From NCBI GenBank assembly GCA_016931715.1, contig JAFGEF010000045.1, positions 1 through 38,479 of the forward strand: 38,479 nt of DNA. The letters run 5' to 3'. This document shows, in pieces, positions 24,832 through 34,146 of the stretch. Numbering within the stretch: the first letter of the stretch is position 1; each line of letters opens with the position of its first letter. The position numbers were made by a program, and so were the translations under genes. The DNA comes from Sedimentisphaerales bacterium (GTDB lineage: Bacteria; Planctomycetota; Phycisphaerae; Sedimentisphaerales; Anaerobacaceae). Under the pieces are notes generated by a model. It had not been told where the DNA came from and did no database searches. It saw nothing but the letters and a program-made list of their open reading frames with translations.

Positions 24832-27543
24832 ATGGCAGAAAAAAGGGTGTATTTTTTCGGCGGCGGAAAGGCCGAAGGTAATGCGAAAATGAAAGAGCTT
24901 TTAGGCGGCAAGGGCGCCAATCTCGCAGAGATGACGAATCTCGGCGTGCCGGTTCCGCCTGGTTTTACAATCGCAACAAAAGTATGTGATGAATATTACA
25001 AGTCCGGCGGTAAATGGCCCAAAGGTCTTGACAAGGAAGTGGACGCAAATCTGGCTAAGCTGGAGAAGGCAATGAGCGCCAAACTCGGCGATCCGTCTAA
25101 GCCGCTGTTGGTCAGTGTGCGAAGCGGTGCTGCTGCTTCGATGCCCGGAATGATGGACACTGTTCTTAACCTGGGTCTTAACGATGCAGTCATCGAAGGA
25201 ATCATAAGCAAAACAGGTAATGCCCGCTTTGCTTACGATATTTATCGACGCTTTATCGATATGTTCGGCGATGTCGTAATGAGATGCAGCCACGATTACT
25301 TTGAGGAAGTAATCGATACCGCGAAGAAGAAAGCCGGCGTAGAACTGGACAACGAGCTTAACGCTGACCAGCTTAAAGAAGTTACAGAACAGTACAAGGC
25401 AGTGTATAAGAAACATGTCGGCGAGCTTTTCCCGCAGGATGGCAAGGTTCAGCTCCAGCACGCAATCAACGCGGTTTTCGGCTCATGGAATTCCGAGAGA
25501 GCAATCAAGTATCGTCAGCTCAACAAGATTACCGGCCTGCTCGGCACGGCAGTAAATGTTCAGGCGATGGTTTTCGGAAATATGGGCGATGATTGCGGCA
25601 CAGGCGTTTGCTTCACACGCAATCCAAGCACAGGCACCAAAGAATTCTACGGTGAATTCCTGATGAACGCACAGGGCGAAGATGTAGTTGCCGGTATCAG
25701 GACACCGATGGAGCTCGTGAAATTGAAAAAAATTATGCCGAAAGCGTATCAGCAGCTTACGAAACTGATGACACGTTTGGAGAAGCATTACAAAGACATG
25801 CAGGATATGGAATTTACAATCCAGAATGAAGTTCTCTACATTCTCCAGACACGAACAGGCAAGCGAACAGCCGAAGCGGCGGTCAAAATCGCGGTCGATA
25901 TGGTCGGCGAAAGACTTATCCCGAAAAAAGACGCTGTCAATCGCGTAACACCCGAACAGCTTGACAGGCTTCTTCATCCGCATTTTGACCCGAAGGCAAA
26001 ACGCAGTGTTATCGCCAAGGGTCTTCCCGCTTCGCCCGGCGCTGCAGTTGGACAAATAGTTTTCAATGCAGAAGCGGCAGAAGCATGGAAAGAAGACGGA
26101 AAGAAAGTTATTCTCGTTCGTATTGAAACCAGCCCTGAAGATATTGGCGGTATGAACGCAGCAGAAGGTGTTATTACCGCACGAGGCGGTATGACCTCTC
26201 ACGCAGCAGTCGTTGCTCGAGGCATGGGTAAGTGCTGCGTTGCCGGTGTAAGCGCATTGAATATTAATTATGCCGCAAAGAAACTTATTATAGGTGAAAA
26301 GACTCTGAAAGAAGGTGACTGGATTAGCCTCGATGGTACAACAGGCGAGGTAATGGAAGGTCAGCTTGCGATGGTCGAGCCAACATTGAGCGGCGACTTC
26401 GGCAGATTTATGAAAATCTGCGACCAGATTCGCAAACTCGGCATTCGTACAAATGCTGATACTCCGGAAGATGCAAAACGTGCAAGAGATTTCGGAGCAG
26501 AAGGTATCGGTCTTACAAGAACAGAGCATATGTTCTTCGAAGGAGAGAGAATATGGTCTGTTCGTCAAATGATTCTTGCCGCTGATGATTATGCGGTTAT
26601 GCTCAAGAAACTCGATGCCGCACAAAATGATAGTGAGAAAAAGGAAATCGAAAAAGAATACGCTAAAACCAAAAAGGATTTTGAAGGTTCTTTACAGCAA
26701 TTGCTTCCATACCAGAGAAGCGATTTCGAGGGAATCTTTATGGCGATGGATGGCCTTCCGGTAACAATTCGCCTGTTAGATCCGCCGTTACATGAATTCC
26801 TTCCTCAGGATAAAGAAAATCAGGCGGAAATGGCAAGACGTCTTGACGTAAAGCCGGAAGTAGTAAAGGCGAAAGTCGAGCAGCTTCACGAATTCAATCC
26901 GATGCTTGGTCATCGAGGCTGCCGCTTGACTATTACTTATCCCGCTATCGCAAGGATGCAGGCAAGAGCGATTATCGAAGCTGCTTTGAATGTCCAGAAA
27001 AAGGGCAAGAAAGTGTACCCTGAAATAATGATTCCGCTTGTTGGTAAAGTTGCTGAACTGAAGATTTCCAGGGATGATATCATCGATGAGATTAACAAAG
27101 TCTTCGCAGAGAAAAAGACGAAGATTAAATATATGATCGGAACAATGATTGAGGTCCCGAGAGCGGCTGTAACAGCCGATGAAATCGCGGAAGAGGCAGA
27201 ATTTTTCAGCTTCGGCACAAACGACCTGACTCAGATGACTTGCGGCTTCTCACGTGATGACGCTGGAAAATTCCTTGGTGATTATATATACAAGGGAATT
27301 TATTCGGCTGATCCGTTCCAGAAGCTTGACCAGACAGGTGTAGGAAAACTTGTCGAGATGGGAACAAAGCTCGGAAGAAAGACTCGTAAAAGTCTCAAGG
27401 TCGGAATCTGCGGCGAACATGGCGGCGAACCAAGCAGTATTGATTTCTGCCACAGGGTAGGAATGAATTATGTTTCATGCTCACCTTTCAGAGTACCGAT
27501 TGCAAGACTCGCAGCAGCTCAGGCAGCAGTGAGAAATGCGTAA
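24832..27543 (+). CDS. ppdK: Pyruvate, phosphate dikinase
   Basis: 903 residues, ATG preceded by CAGGAGAA. Cytoplasmic enzyme interconverting pyruvate, ATP and phosphate with PEP, AMP and pyrophosphate; in anaerobes it often runs as a pyrophosphate-dependent glycolytic step. ATP-grasp N-terminal domain: [20 protein letters not shown], then [20 protein letters not shown]. Swivelling phosphohistidine domain: [18 protein letters not shown] with catalytic H457. C-terminal TIM-barrel PEP-binding domain: [11 protein letters not shown], then [29 protein letters not shown], and catalytic C860 in [10 protein letters not shown]. The length fits bacterial PPDK (~880). It is monocistronic, with its own promoter and a strong terminator. 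Confidence 0.98.
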   Translation: MAEKRVYFFGGGKAEGNAKMKELLGGKGANLAEMTNLGVPVPPGFTIATKVCDEYYKSGGKWPKGLDKEVDANLAKLEKAMSAKLGDPSKPLLVSVRSGAAASMPGMMDTVLNLGLNDAVIEGIISKTGNARFAYDIYRRFIDMFGDVVMRCSHDYFEEVIDTAKKKAGVELDNELNADQLKEVTEQYKAVYKKHVGELFPQDGKVQLQHAINAVFGSWNSERAIKYRQLNKITGLLGTAVNVQAMVFGNMGDDCGTGVCFTRNPSTGTKEFYGEFLMNAQGEDVVAGIRTPMELVKLKKIMPKAYQQLTKLMTRLEKHYKDMQDMEFTIQNEVLYILQTRTGKRTAEAAVKIAVDMVGERLIPKKDAVNRVTPEQLDRLLHPHFDPKAKRSVIAKGLPASPGAAVGQIVFNAEAAEAWKEDGKKVILVRIETSPEDIGGMNAAEGVITARGGMTSHAAVVARGMGKCCVAGVSALNINYAAKKLIIGEKTLKEGDWISLDGTTGEVMEGQLAMVEPTLSGDFGRFMKICDQIRKLGIRTNADTPEDAKRARDFGAEGIGLTRTEHMFFEGERIWSVRQMILAADDYAVMLKKLDAAQNDSEKKEIEKEYAKTKKDFEGSLQQLLPYQRSDFEGIFMAMDGLPVTIRLLDPPLHEFLPQDKENQAEMARRLDVKPEVVKAKVEQLHEFNPMLGHRGCRLTITYPAIARMQARAIIEAALNVQKKGKKVYPEIMIPLVGKVAELKISRDDIIDEINKVFAEKKTKIKYMIGTMIEVPRAAVTADEIAEEAEFFSFGTNDLTQMTCGFSRDDAGKFLGDYIYKGIYSADPFQKLDQTGVGKLVEMGTKLGRKTRKSLKVGICGEHGGEPSSIDFCHRVGMNYVSCSPFRVPIARLAAAQAAVRNA

Positions 27544-27567
27544 ATTACATAACTTAATGTAAATATT

Positions 27568-27641
27568 GTAAAGCGTTATTCGCAAAATGTTTCCTTATTA
27601 AAAAGGGAAAGATAAAAGCGGGTAACGCTTTACTTTTTTTA
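27568..27641 (+). terminator. Rho-independent terminator of ppdK
   Basis: A long stem GTAAAGCGTTATTCG (27568-27582) pairs with CGGGTAACGCTTTAC (27619-27633) (11 perfect pairs plus wobbles), with a small inner hairpin TTTCC...GGGAAA, then a run of seven T's. Confidence 0.88.
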
Positions 27642-27856
27642 AAGGATTGTTTCAATTTTAATTTACTCATCAGTTGAGCAGATATACCTTCTTGTTTTAA
27701 GAATAGTTCTTTTGCAAAAAAGGAAAAAACTATTCATCTATAGAAATAATACATTATTTATAGGACATACGCTTTGAGGTGTAATTCGATTTATTTTTCC
27801 ACTTGATTTGAGTTGCAGAACTCATATGGAAAATAATGAATGAATCCAAAAAAAGC

Positions 27857-27885
27857 TTGACTTTTTTATTCGTTTTTGCTTTAAT
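27857..27885 (+). promoter_or_regulatory. Sigma-70-type promoter for the PEP-CTERM protein
   Basis: -35 TTGACT at 27857-27862 and -10 TTTAAT at 27880-27885 with a 17-nt spacer; the predicted leader is about 80 nt. Confidence 0.6.
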
Positions 27886-27973
27886 ATAGAGAATATGGGG
27901 AACATGGCAAATGTATGTGTATGATTGTTTTAGTTTAATTTAACTAAATAATGTTGCGGGGGAGATAGTGTTG

Positions 27974-28555
27974 ATGAAAGTCGATAGTCCAGCACATGTT
28001 GGATTTAGCGGAGTAATCTTTATTTTTCTGATTGTGGTAGGCTGCACTTTTACGTCTGCATATTGCCAAAGCCAGAAAATGACACTGCTCGTTCAGCAAA
28101 CTCCAAATGAAGGCGGCGAAGTAACTCCGCTTGCAGGTACCTATAAGTATGATCAGGATTCGGAAATAACACTTACAGCAACTCCAAATGCAGGTTACGA
28201 ATTTCTATATTGGCTCGGAGATGTAAGTGAGAAGGAATCGATAAGTACAGTAGTTCACCTTGACAAACCAAAAATTGTAATAGCGGTTTTCGAAAAGACT
28301 CCATCAAATCTTGATACTTCAAGCCATGTCGGCGGCGGGGGCGGAGGCGGCTTGATAAGTAATCATGTAAATATAGGAAACTCTGTAAGCATCAGCGGCG
28401 GAGGCGGTAAATCTCAAAAGCCCATAGTATATGCTCCATCAGGCGATAAAACGCCGGTTATTCCGGAACCTGCTACGGGACTGCTTCTTGCGATTGGAAG
28501 TTTGTTTACATTTACAAAACGCCGCAGAAGACAAATCAATCCTTCTCAAAACTAA
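27974..28555 (+). CDS. PEP-CTERM protein with InlB-type bacterial repeat domain
   Basis: 193 residues from the ATG at 27974 (GGGGGAG 9 nt upstream); GTG 27968 and TTG 27971 in the same frame are less well spaced. Signal peptide about residues 10-33 (VIFIFLIVVGCTFTSAYC). Residues about 38-105 match a divergent InlB B-repeat-like domain (TPNEGGEVTPLAGTYKYDQ, then ITLTATPNAGYEFLYWLGD). A Gly-rich linker with two runs (GGGGGGG and GGGG) follows. The C-terminus IPEPATGLLLAIGSLFTF followed by KRRRR is a classic PEP-CTERM exosortase signal, so the protein should be exported, processed and released or attached at the surface. It has its own promoter. It overlaps the convergent Cys-cluster gene by 20 bp. 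Confidence 0.88.
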   Translation: MKVDSPAHVGFSGVIFIFLIVVGCTFTSAYCQSQKMTLLVQQTPNEGGEVTPLAGTYKYDQDSEITLTATPNAGYEFLYWLGDVSEKESISTVVHLDKPKIVIAVFEKTPSNLDTSSHVGGGGGGGLISNHVNIGNSVSISGGGGKSQKPIVYAPSGDKTPVIPEPATGLLLAIGSLFTFTKRRRRQINPSQN

Positions 28556-28805
28556 AACCGCACGTCTCCCTGGTAATATGCTCCGATTCAGTTCGGGGGT
28601 ATTTTCTGCAATTCAGCGGCCTGATCGGGTAAATTGAACAATATTGTTTGCCATCCTCGGCGTATTTAATAAATGGACATATATTCGGCAGCCTGCAGCA
28701 CGCACCGCAGTTTATGCACTTGCCTTTTCTGTCTTTTGATACAGGCAAAACTGATGTAAGTGTTCTCTTAAACTTTGCCATCCATGTATTTTTATTTTCT
28801 GACAT
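28536..28805 (-). CDS. YkgJ-like cysteine-cluster (CxxCxxCC) protein
   Basis: 89 residues. Cytoplasmic; C30-x2-C33-x2-C36-C37 (CINCGACCRLPNICPF) plus C43, C56, C66 and C82, matching the family of putative iron or zinc chelating proteins with the CxxCxxCC motif. The spacing CSIYPIRPLNCRKYP after the motif is typical of the family, often annotated YkgJ. The biochemical role is not established; metal or Fe-S binding is inferred from the cysteines. It is shorter than many relatives but complete. ATG preceded by AAAGGC. The end overlaps the convergent PEP-CTERM gene by 20 bp. Confidence 0.85.
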   Translation of the reverse strand: MSENKNTWMAKFKRTLTSVLPVSKDRKGKCINCGACCRLPNICPFIKYAEDGKQYCSIYPIRPLNCRKYPRTESEHITRETCGFSFEKD

Positions 28806-28999
28806 AATATGCCTTTATGAAACATTATCTAAAACCGGCAATATACAAAATTATCGCTGTTTATTAAAGTGTAATTTGTTTTGTTTTATATTTATAAATT
28901 TCCTTTAAAAAAAATGTTTTTTTTGAAACTAAATCTGAGAATTAACGTCTTAATTAGGAGAACATTGATATATCAGGAGATAATGAAAGGATAAATGAA

Positions 29000-30919
29000 A
29001 TGAAAGTCCCGAAAATGCAATTATCAGCAGAAATAGCTTTATTATTCTGGCTTATTTGGCCAGTTGTTGCTGTTAAGGGGGAGCAAAAAAGCCTGATTTA
29101 TAAAGAATTTCGTCAGTTATCCTGGAAAGAGTTGAATGAGGCTCGTGATGCACGGAATGCCGCGGATTTAAAGCTGCAAAAATGCAAAGATTTATATCTA
29201 AAAGTTACACCAGAAGATTTTGCACACTTGGCTAAAGATCCAAACTGGCTCGATGTTAAACCAAGATCACTGCAGGAAATAAACGATTTTAAGGAAGTAA
29301 TTTCAGATTATCAGAATATTGTAAATAAATATGAAGGAACGGAAATAGCGGCCTATTGCCGGCATAATATTTCAGCCGCATATCAATTTCAGAGAAAATA
29401 TGATGAGGCAATTAAGCAGGCTAAAATAACTGCTGAAATGTTTGCAGGCACGACTTATGAAACGAGGTCTTACAACACTATCGGTTTGATATATTTGCAG
29501 GGACTCCATGACCCGAAAAACGCTATAGAGTGGTTTTATAAAATTCCGAATCATGGTTCAATGAGTAAAGGTATCGAACCGGATCAATACAATAAAGCTG
29601 TAAGCACATATATATCTGCGCAGCAGTCAATTATCAGGTGTGAAATCGAGCTTGGCAGAGTAAAAATTGCTCAAAGGAGAGTTGAGGGATTATCTCAGAA
29701 ATTTCCGCAGCAAAAAGAAAATTTAGAGCGGGATTTTAGAATGCATCTGGATACAGAGTTGGAAAAACGTTTCAGAATAGATAATCGCGACCGAATGGAA
29801 TACGTGCTGAAATCACCAGAGTTTTTGGAGGATGCTATCGCAAAATTGGATTCAGATAATAATACTCAGGAATATGAACTGTTTCCTGAAAATACTCCTG
29901 AGAAAAAACAAATCATGGATGTCGATTCGAAAATATCGTACACAGTCAATGACTTGATAACTGAAATCAAATCTTCTATAAATACACAAAAACTTTCGGA
30001 AAAATGCAAAGGCATTCTAAAAGAATTACAAAAACAGGACATTGATTGCGAAAAAGCTTTACACGAATTATATAAACAGGATGGTATAGTACAGGAACGC
30101 ACACAGATTATCAATGCTCTTCAGGCTTTGGGCACTGGTAAGTCGAAAGAAATATTAATTGAAATTGCTTTCAATCCCGGCATGACAGCAAATACATTAG
30201 GTCCCAGAGCTGTCAAGGCTTTAAGTGCAATCACTGATGATAGTACAATGATTAGCAGATGCTTGGAAAGTCCAAATGCACAAACGAAGGACGTTGCTGC
30301 ACAGGAACTTGCCGGCAAAAAACTTTCACCTCCTGCAGTTTCTCGATTGGGTGAATTACTAAAAACCGACTCTTGGATAACTCATAATTTAGTTACAACC
30401 GCTTTTAAAACAGATACTTCTGACCAGACCAATAATGAAAAAATTAATTTGCTTCTAAATGCCATACCTGGGATTGATAAAGTGATTACTCTTCACAAAG
30501 ACGGTACCCTGGTTGAGCTTATGTGGAACTCGCGCGAGATGGTGCGATTATCATATATTTCAGCATTTGTAGAAATGCGTGATGCGGATACTAATTTGCG
30601 CAATGCTCTTGCAATTGCAAATCCTGAGCAGAGAACCATATTGGTAATAGCTCTCGGATTACGAAAGCACAAAGATATGCGTCCGGAGATTCTGAACATA
30701 ATTAAGACAACACAGGATGATTTACTTCGTACAATGGCAGTCGAATCTCTTTCCTTTATAGGAACGAAAGAAGACATTCCAATGCTTCGGCAATTAGCTT
30801 CATCAGATTCATGCAGGCGTTCATATATATCTGATACGCAAGGGCAAATGGTAAGCTACCCGGTTCGTGAAGCTGCAGAACAAGCAATTAAAGTAATTCA
30901 GACAGGTATGCTGAACTGA
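29000..30919 (+). CDS. Exported TPR/HEAT-repeat protein
   Basis: 639 residues. N-terminal signal peptide MKVPKMQLSAEIALLFWL... ending near VVAVKG (about residue 27). A helical region about 85-175 has TPR character (YCRHNISAAYQFQRKYDEAI, then SYNTIGLIYLQGLHDPKNAIEWF). Residues about 340-630 are HEAT-like solenoid repeats (QERTQIINALQALG, GPRAVKALSAITD, LLRTMAVESLSFIGTKED, PVREAAEQAIKVIQ). No catalytic residues are visible; it is probably an envelope scaffold. TPR precedes HEAT here, the reverse order of the HEAT/TPR protein at 12475-14793. ATG with AAAGGA about 13 nt upstream. It converges on the small gene at 30943. Confidence 0.8.
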   Translation: MKVPKMQLSAEIALLFWLIWPVVAVKGEQKSLIYKEFRQLSWKELNEARDARNAADLKLQKCKDLYLKVTPEDFAHLAKDPNWLDVKPRSLQEINDFKEVISDYQNIVNKYEGTEIAAYCRHNISAAYQFQRKYDEAIKQAKITAEMFAGTTYETRSYNTIGLIYLQGLHDPKNAIEWFYKIPNHGSMSKGIEPDQYNKAVSTYISAQQSIIRCEIELGRVKIAQRRVEGLSQKFPQQKENLERDFRMHLDTELEKRFRIDNRDRMEYVLKSPEFLEDAIAKLDSDNNTQEYELFPENTPEKKQIMDVDSKISYTVNDLITEIKSSINTQKLSEKCKGILKELQKQDIDCEKALHELYKQDGIVQERTQIINALQALGTGKSKEILIEIAFNPGMTANTLGPRAVKALSAITDDSTMISRCLESPNAQTKDVAAQELAGKKLSPPAVSRLGELLKTDSWITHNLVTTAFKTDTSDQTNNEKINLLLNAIPGIDKVITLHKDGTLVELMWNSREMVRLSYISAFVEMRDADTNLRNALAIANPEQRTILVIALGLRKHKDMRPEILNIIKTTQDDLLRTMAVESLSFIGTKEDIPMLRQLASSDSCRRSYISDTQGQMVSYPVREAAEQAIKVIQTGMLN

Positions 30920-30942
30920 TACGATATTAAACCTGGTATTAT

Positions 30943-31218
30943 TCACTTTATATTTTTACTTTGCCATTCCTGGACATTTTGTGCCAGAATCTTCACATCT
31001 TTTTTTTCAATGATATTATTTATTATAGCTTCGGGAATTTTCAGATTTACCATCGCTTTGCGGGCATTTTGCCAGAGTCTGTCAGACTTGGCTTGTGTTT
31101 CTGCCAGGTACAAATCACTTACCATATTCGCGAGCTTGCCAAGCATTATGGTGTCCATGTTTTTATAATAATTCGATATTGCGTTCTTCTGATAATCCGT
31201 ATATTCACGTTTAGCCAT
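30943..31218 (-). CDS. Conserved small helical protein of unknown function
   Basis: 91 residues from the ATG at 31218 (GGAG 6-7 nt upstream); a TTG four codons earlier is less likely. Charged, helical, no signal peptide: begins MAKREYTDYQKNAISNYYKN and contains LYLAETQAKSDRLWQNARKA and IPEAIINNIIEKKDVKIL. Small proteins of this type recur in planctomycete and other environmental genomes as hypotheticals (recollection). No function can be assigned. It lies next to the decayed GxxExxY locus. Confidence 0.7.
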   Translation of the reverse strand: MAKREYTDYQKNAISNYYKNMDTIMLGKLANMVSDLYLAETQAKSDRLWQNARKAMVNLKIPEAIINNIIEKKDVKILAQNVQEWQSKNIK

Positions 31219-31300
31219 TAAATACTCCAATCTTCTATATTAAGAAGCTCTAAAAAAAGGCCTCAATCACAATCCACACTTAATACCATTTGATTTATAT

Positions 31301-31322
31301 CCCCGCAAAGGCGCAAAGGCGC
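31301..31322. repeat. Inverted repeat, left copy, flanking GxxExxY remnant
   Basis: CCCCGCAAAGGCGCAAAGGC followed by GC. It is the inverted counterpart of 31613-31634 and belongs to the CGCAAAGGCGC-type repeats that frame GxxExxY genes in many genomes (recollection). Confidence 0.75.
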
Positions 31323-31326
31323 TAAG

Positions 31327-31595
31327 TTATTCTTCCAGTCCATTAACAACTCTGGTTATACCATCTTTTATTAATTCTGTATTGAAATTTAAAAGAAAAC
31401 CAAGTTTTTGTCCCGTTAACTTTAAATAAGTTTGTACCTGTTTTTTATGAGCGCCGGTCACATTCTCTACAGATTTCAATTCCACGATTACTTTATCTTC
31501 AACAATCAAGTCGGCACGAAATCCTTCCTGAAATTTAATGCCTTTATATTCAATGCGGCATCAATAATATTTTTTCCAATGTCGTTTTCAGTCAT
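31327..31595 (-). pseudogene. GxxExxY family (PD-(D/E)XK-like) pseudogene with internal deletion
   Basis: The N-terminal piece MTENDIGKNIIDAALNI starts at ATG 31595 and is in one frame; the C-terminal piece GIKFQEGFRADLIVEDKVIV, then ELKSVENV..., ends at TAA 31327 in another frame. The two parts join near 31545-31540, and the middle of the family (the GxxExxY helix region, roughly 40 residues by memory) is missing, so the gene is broken by a deletion plus frameshift. The surviving ADLIVEDKVIVELKSV holds a D...ExK nuclease-like motif, and the end ELIKDGITRVVNGLEE is characteristic. The remnant lies between inverted repeats at 31301-31322 and 31613-31634. Confidence 0.82.
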
Positions 31596-31612
31596 TATTT
31601 ACTTTTACCTTT

Positions 31613-31634
31613 TGCGCCTTGGCGCCTTTGCGGG
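31613..31634. repeat. Inverted repeat, right copy, flanking GxxExxY remnant
   Basis: GCGCCTTGGCGCCTTTGCGG followed by GA; its reverse complement TCCCGCAAAGGCGCCAAGGC matches the left copy at 31301-31322 with few differences. Confidence 0.75.
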
Positions 31635-31656
31635 ATTTTTTTCCAAAAATGTTCTG

Positions 31657-32583
31657 CTACTGTGTTTTTTTCTTAGATAGTTTTGAAAAGATGTATTTTG
31701 CAAGGTTGTTCTTCAGGGCTTGCGAAGTTTTTTCTATTGCCGCTGTATCGTTCGGATCTTTATTTTCTTTCTGAAGCAAAGGAATCACTTTTTCAATCAC
31801 TTCCAAATCCTCAATCATACTTTCAGGAACTTTAACAAGGCCTTCTGGTTCAACAAATAATGTGGTATTTGGTCTCGATGGCGGAATTCCCTCATCATCT
31901 GGCTTTGGCCATTTTAAACATAAAGCTCCATATCCGAACCTGAACTGAATAAAAACAGTATCATCATTCAGATAATCATACTTTTCGATTTTTTCCCCCC
32001 ATCTCTCGATACGAAATTCCTTTGTTGTTTTTCTTAAAGCAAACACCCATTTGGCACCGGGGGAAAATTTAATGTGTGGAATTTGAGAAAGTCCTTCTCT
32101 ATAAGGAGGAAAAATACTGCTTATAAATATTATGGATTTGTTAAACTTACCCTTTATTGGTTTAACAAGATGCAAAGGCACAAGATTCATGACAGCGGTA
32201 TCCATGATTCCTGGTTGCGACATAATACTTTCTTCCTCTGGAGTCAGTTTCCCATAAAGAGCCAGTAAAGCAGCATTGTCAAAAACTCCAATAACTATAT
32301 TTGGATCATTAAATGCATCAGTAAAGGTATCTATATGATTCGAGTCTGCTGGTATGTCCCATTCCATAATGCCTCTTTTGCGAAGTGGATTATAAACTGG
32401 AGATTCGGTATAATTTGTGTCTAAGTTGTTCATGTCATAACCCATCTCTCGATAAAGTGGACTATAAACTGTAGATAGGTTTCCTTCTGATGACAGATTT
32501 TCCTGACTATTTAAACTGATGGATACACTTAGTGCAATTAGCAGTGCAATTATGTTTTTTTCTATCGAAGTTTCCTGTCCCAT
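31657..32583 (-). CDS. Hypothetical exported protein
   Basis: 308 residues from the ATG at 32583 (AGGA 8 nt upstream); the frame opens further upstream to 32670, giving a second hydrophobic stretch, but the signal-peptide-like GQETSIEKNIIALLIALSVS fits this start. After the signal there is an internal near-repeat (VYSPLYREMGYD, then VYNPLRKRGIMEWD). The remainder has FNDPNIVIGVFDNAALLALYG and KFNKSIIFISSIFPPYREG segments, a likely beta-rich core (FRIERWGEKIEKYDYLNDD, then FIQFRFGYGALCLKW) and a charged helical C-terminus. I do not recognise the family. It is divergent from the oxidoreductase gene, 174 bp away. Confidence 0.7.
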   Translation of the reverse strand: MGQETSIEKNIIALLIALSVSISLNSQENLSSEGNLSTVYSPLYREMGYDMNNLDTNYTESPVYNPLRKRGIMEWDIPADSNHIDTFTDAFNDPNIVIGVFDNAALLALYGKLTPEEESIMSQPGIMDTAVMNLVPLHLVKPIKGKFNKSIIFISSIFPPYREGLSQIPHIKFSPGAKWVFALRKTTKEFRIERWGEKIEKYDYLNDDTVFIQFRFGYGALCLKWPKPDDEGIPPSRPNTTLFVEPEGLVKVPESMIEDLEVIEKVIPLLQKENKDPNDTAAIEKTSQALKNNLAKYIFSKLSKKKTQ

Positions 32584-32757
32584 AATAATCATCCTTTCTT
32601 TTTCCGATAATACAGCTTTAAAGCTATAAAAAATTGATGTGCTTGTCAATAAAAATAATATTATTTTCATATACTAAAAACCTTTCAGGATACGTCTAAT
32701 AAATAGACGATACTTAAAGAGAAAGTTAATTGTTCTGCGCAAGAGAAAGGTACAAAA

Positions 32758-34146
32758 ATGAAAGAGGAAATTCGAAATCAAAGTAAAAATGAAGATTTTC
32801 AGACCAGGCGAGATTTTTTGCAGACTGCGGCTGCCGCGAGTGCCGGATTGATATTTTCTCCTATGATTTCCGCCGGACAAGAGAGTGCTGAAAAAGTTGA
32901 TGATATTAATGTTGCTGTAATTGGAGTTGGTGAGCAGGGACAAACCTTAATAAATGCCTGCCGGAATATTCCCGGCATTCATTTCAAGGCTATCTGCGAT
33001 ATCTGGGCTGATCATAATCGTAAACGTACCGCCAGAGTTCTTGGATTCTATGATCATATCGTGAACCAATATGAAGATTACAAAAAGATGCTTTCAGATG
33101 AGAAGACCATAGACGCAGTAATTATAGCAACTCCTGATTTCTGTCATGCAGAGCAAGCTGTCGCTTGTCTCGAAGCCGGCCTGCACGTCTATTGCGAAAA
33201 GGAAATGTCCAATACCCTCGAAGGCGCCCGGCAGATGGTTCAAGCCGCAAAACAAACCGGCAAACTGCTCCAGATAGGTCATCAGCGCAGAAGTAATCCG
33301 AAGTATATTCACTGTTACGAAAAGCTGATTAAAGAAGCCAAACTCCTGGGACAAATCACTGCTGTAAATGGACAGTGGAACAGGACGATGATAAAATCTT
33401 TAGGCTGGGCGGCGGAAGTAACAATACCACAAGCTGTGCTTAGCAAGTACGGCTATAAATCCATGGAACAATTCAGGAACTGGCGCTGGTACAAAGGTCT
33501 GGGAGGCGGACCAATAGTTGATTTGGGTTCACATCAGATTGATGTTTATAACTGGTTCCTCGAATCATTCCCAAAAAATGTTTTCGCGAGCGGCAGAACA
33601 AACTATTACGATAAAAAAACTCATGAATGGTACGATACTGTAATGGCTGTGTACGAATATGACACTGCTCATGGGGCAGTTACCGCATTCTATCAAACTA
33701 TAAACATGAACAGCAGAGCAGGTTATTACGAGGCTTTTTTAGGGAATGAAGGTATGCTCAATATTTCCGAAGCAGCAAGCCCATGGAATGGAATTTACAG
33801 GGAAAAGTGGGTCTCGGCTGATAAATGGGAACCATGGTGTAAAGCAGGCTGCATTAAGGAAATTGAAGTTGAAGAGGAGGAGGAAACTGAGGAATCGAAT
33901 CAAGATGAAATGTCGATTCCAGTTCATCTAACCCTGCCGGCGCCTCAATACGAAATTCTTTTTACGATGGATAAACCTATTCATCAGCCGCATTTGGAAA
34001 ACTTCTTCGATGCCATTCGCGGCAAAGCAAAATTAAATTGTCCCGCAGAAACAGGTTACGAAACTGCGGTCACAGTTCTGAAAGTGAATGAAGCGATTGA
34101 GGCAGGTCGCAGACTCGAATTCAAGCCGGAAGATTTTATAGTTTAG
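32758..34146 (+). CDS. Tat-exported Gfo/Idh/MocA-family oxidoreductase
   Basis: 462 residues. A twin-arginine signal (TRRDFLQTAAAASAG; RR at 17-18) indicates Tat export of a folded, cofactor-loaded protein. The N-terminal Rossmann domain has VAVIGVGEQGQTLINAC (dinucleotide-binding) and DAVIIATPDFCHAEQAVACL with EAGLHVYCEKEMS (the conserved EK motif of the family). The C-terminal alpha/beta domain contains RNWRWYKGLGGGPIVDLGSH and HQIDVYNWFL, typical of planctomycetal and Bacteroidetes sugar-derivative dehydrogenases. The substrate cannot be read from the sequence; a carbohydrate is likely. A Glu-rich loop (EVEEEEETEESNQDE) lies near residue 375. ATG preceded by AGAAAGG. The stop overlaps the stop of the convergent cupin gene. 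Confidence 0.9.
   Translation: MKEEIRNQSKNEDFQTRRDFLQTAAAASAGLIFSPMISAGQESAEKVDDINVAVIGVGEQGQTLINACRNIPGIHFKAICDIWADHNRKRTARVLGFYDHIVNQYEDYKKMLSDEKTIDAVIIATPDFCHAEQAVACLEAGLHVYCEKEMSNTLEGARQMVQAAKQTGKLLQIGHQRRSNPKYIHCYEKLIKEAKLLGQITAVNGQWNRTMIKSLGWAAEVTIPQAVLSKYGYKSMEQFRNWRWYKGLGGGPIVDLGSHQIDVYNWFLESFPKNVFASGRTNYYDKKTHEWYDTVMAVYEYDTAHGAVTAFYQTINMNSRAGYYEAFLGNEGMLNISEAASPWNGIYREKWVSADKWEPWCKAGCIKEIEVEEEEETEESNQDEMSIPVHLTLPAPQYEILFTMDKPIHQPHLENFFDAIRGKAKLNCPAETGYETAVTVLKVNEAIEAGRRLEFKPEDFIV

Larger units (their letters stand above)
27544..27973. other. Intergenic region: ppdK terminator, an A/T hairpin and the next promoter
   Basis: 430 bp. After the terminator (27568-27641), an inverted repeat GAATAGTT...AACTATTC at 27701-27735 forms a hairpin with A-rich inner arms of unknown role. 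The promoter for the next gene is at 27857-27885. No coding frame of note. Confidence 0.6.

Noticed and set aside
25483..26625. Long minus-strand frame (380 codons) inside ppdK
   Set aside because: Antisense shadow of a conserved enzyme; Cys- and His-rich junk composition and no site.
31327..31509. Intact small gene of 60 codons
   Set aside because: It is only the C-terminal piece of a GxxExxY gene; the N-terminal piece lies upstream in another frame.
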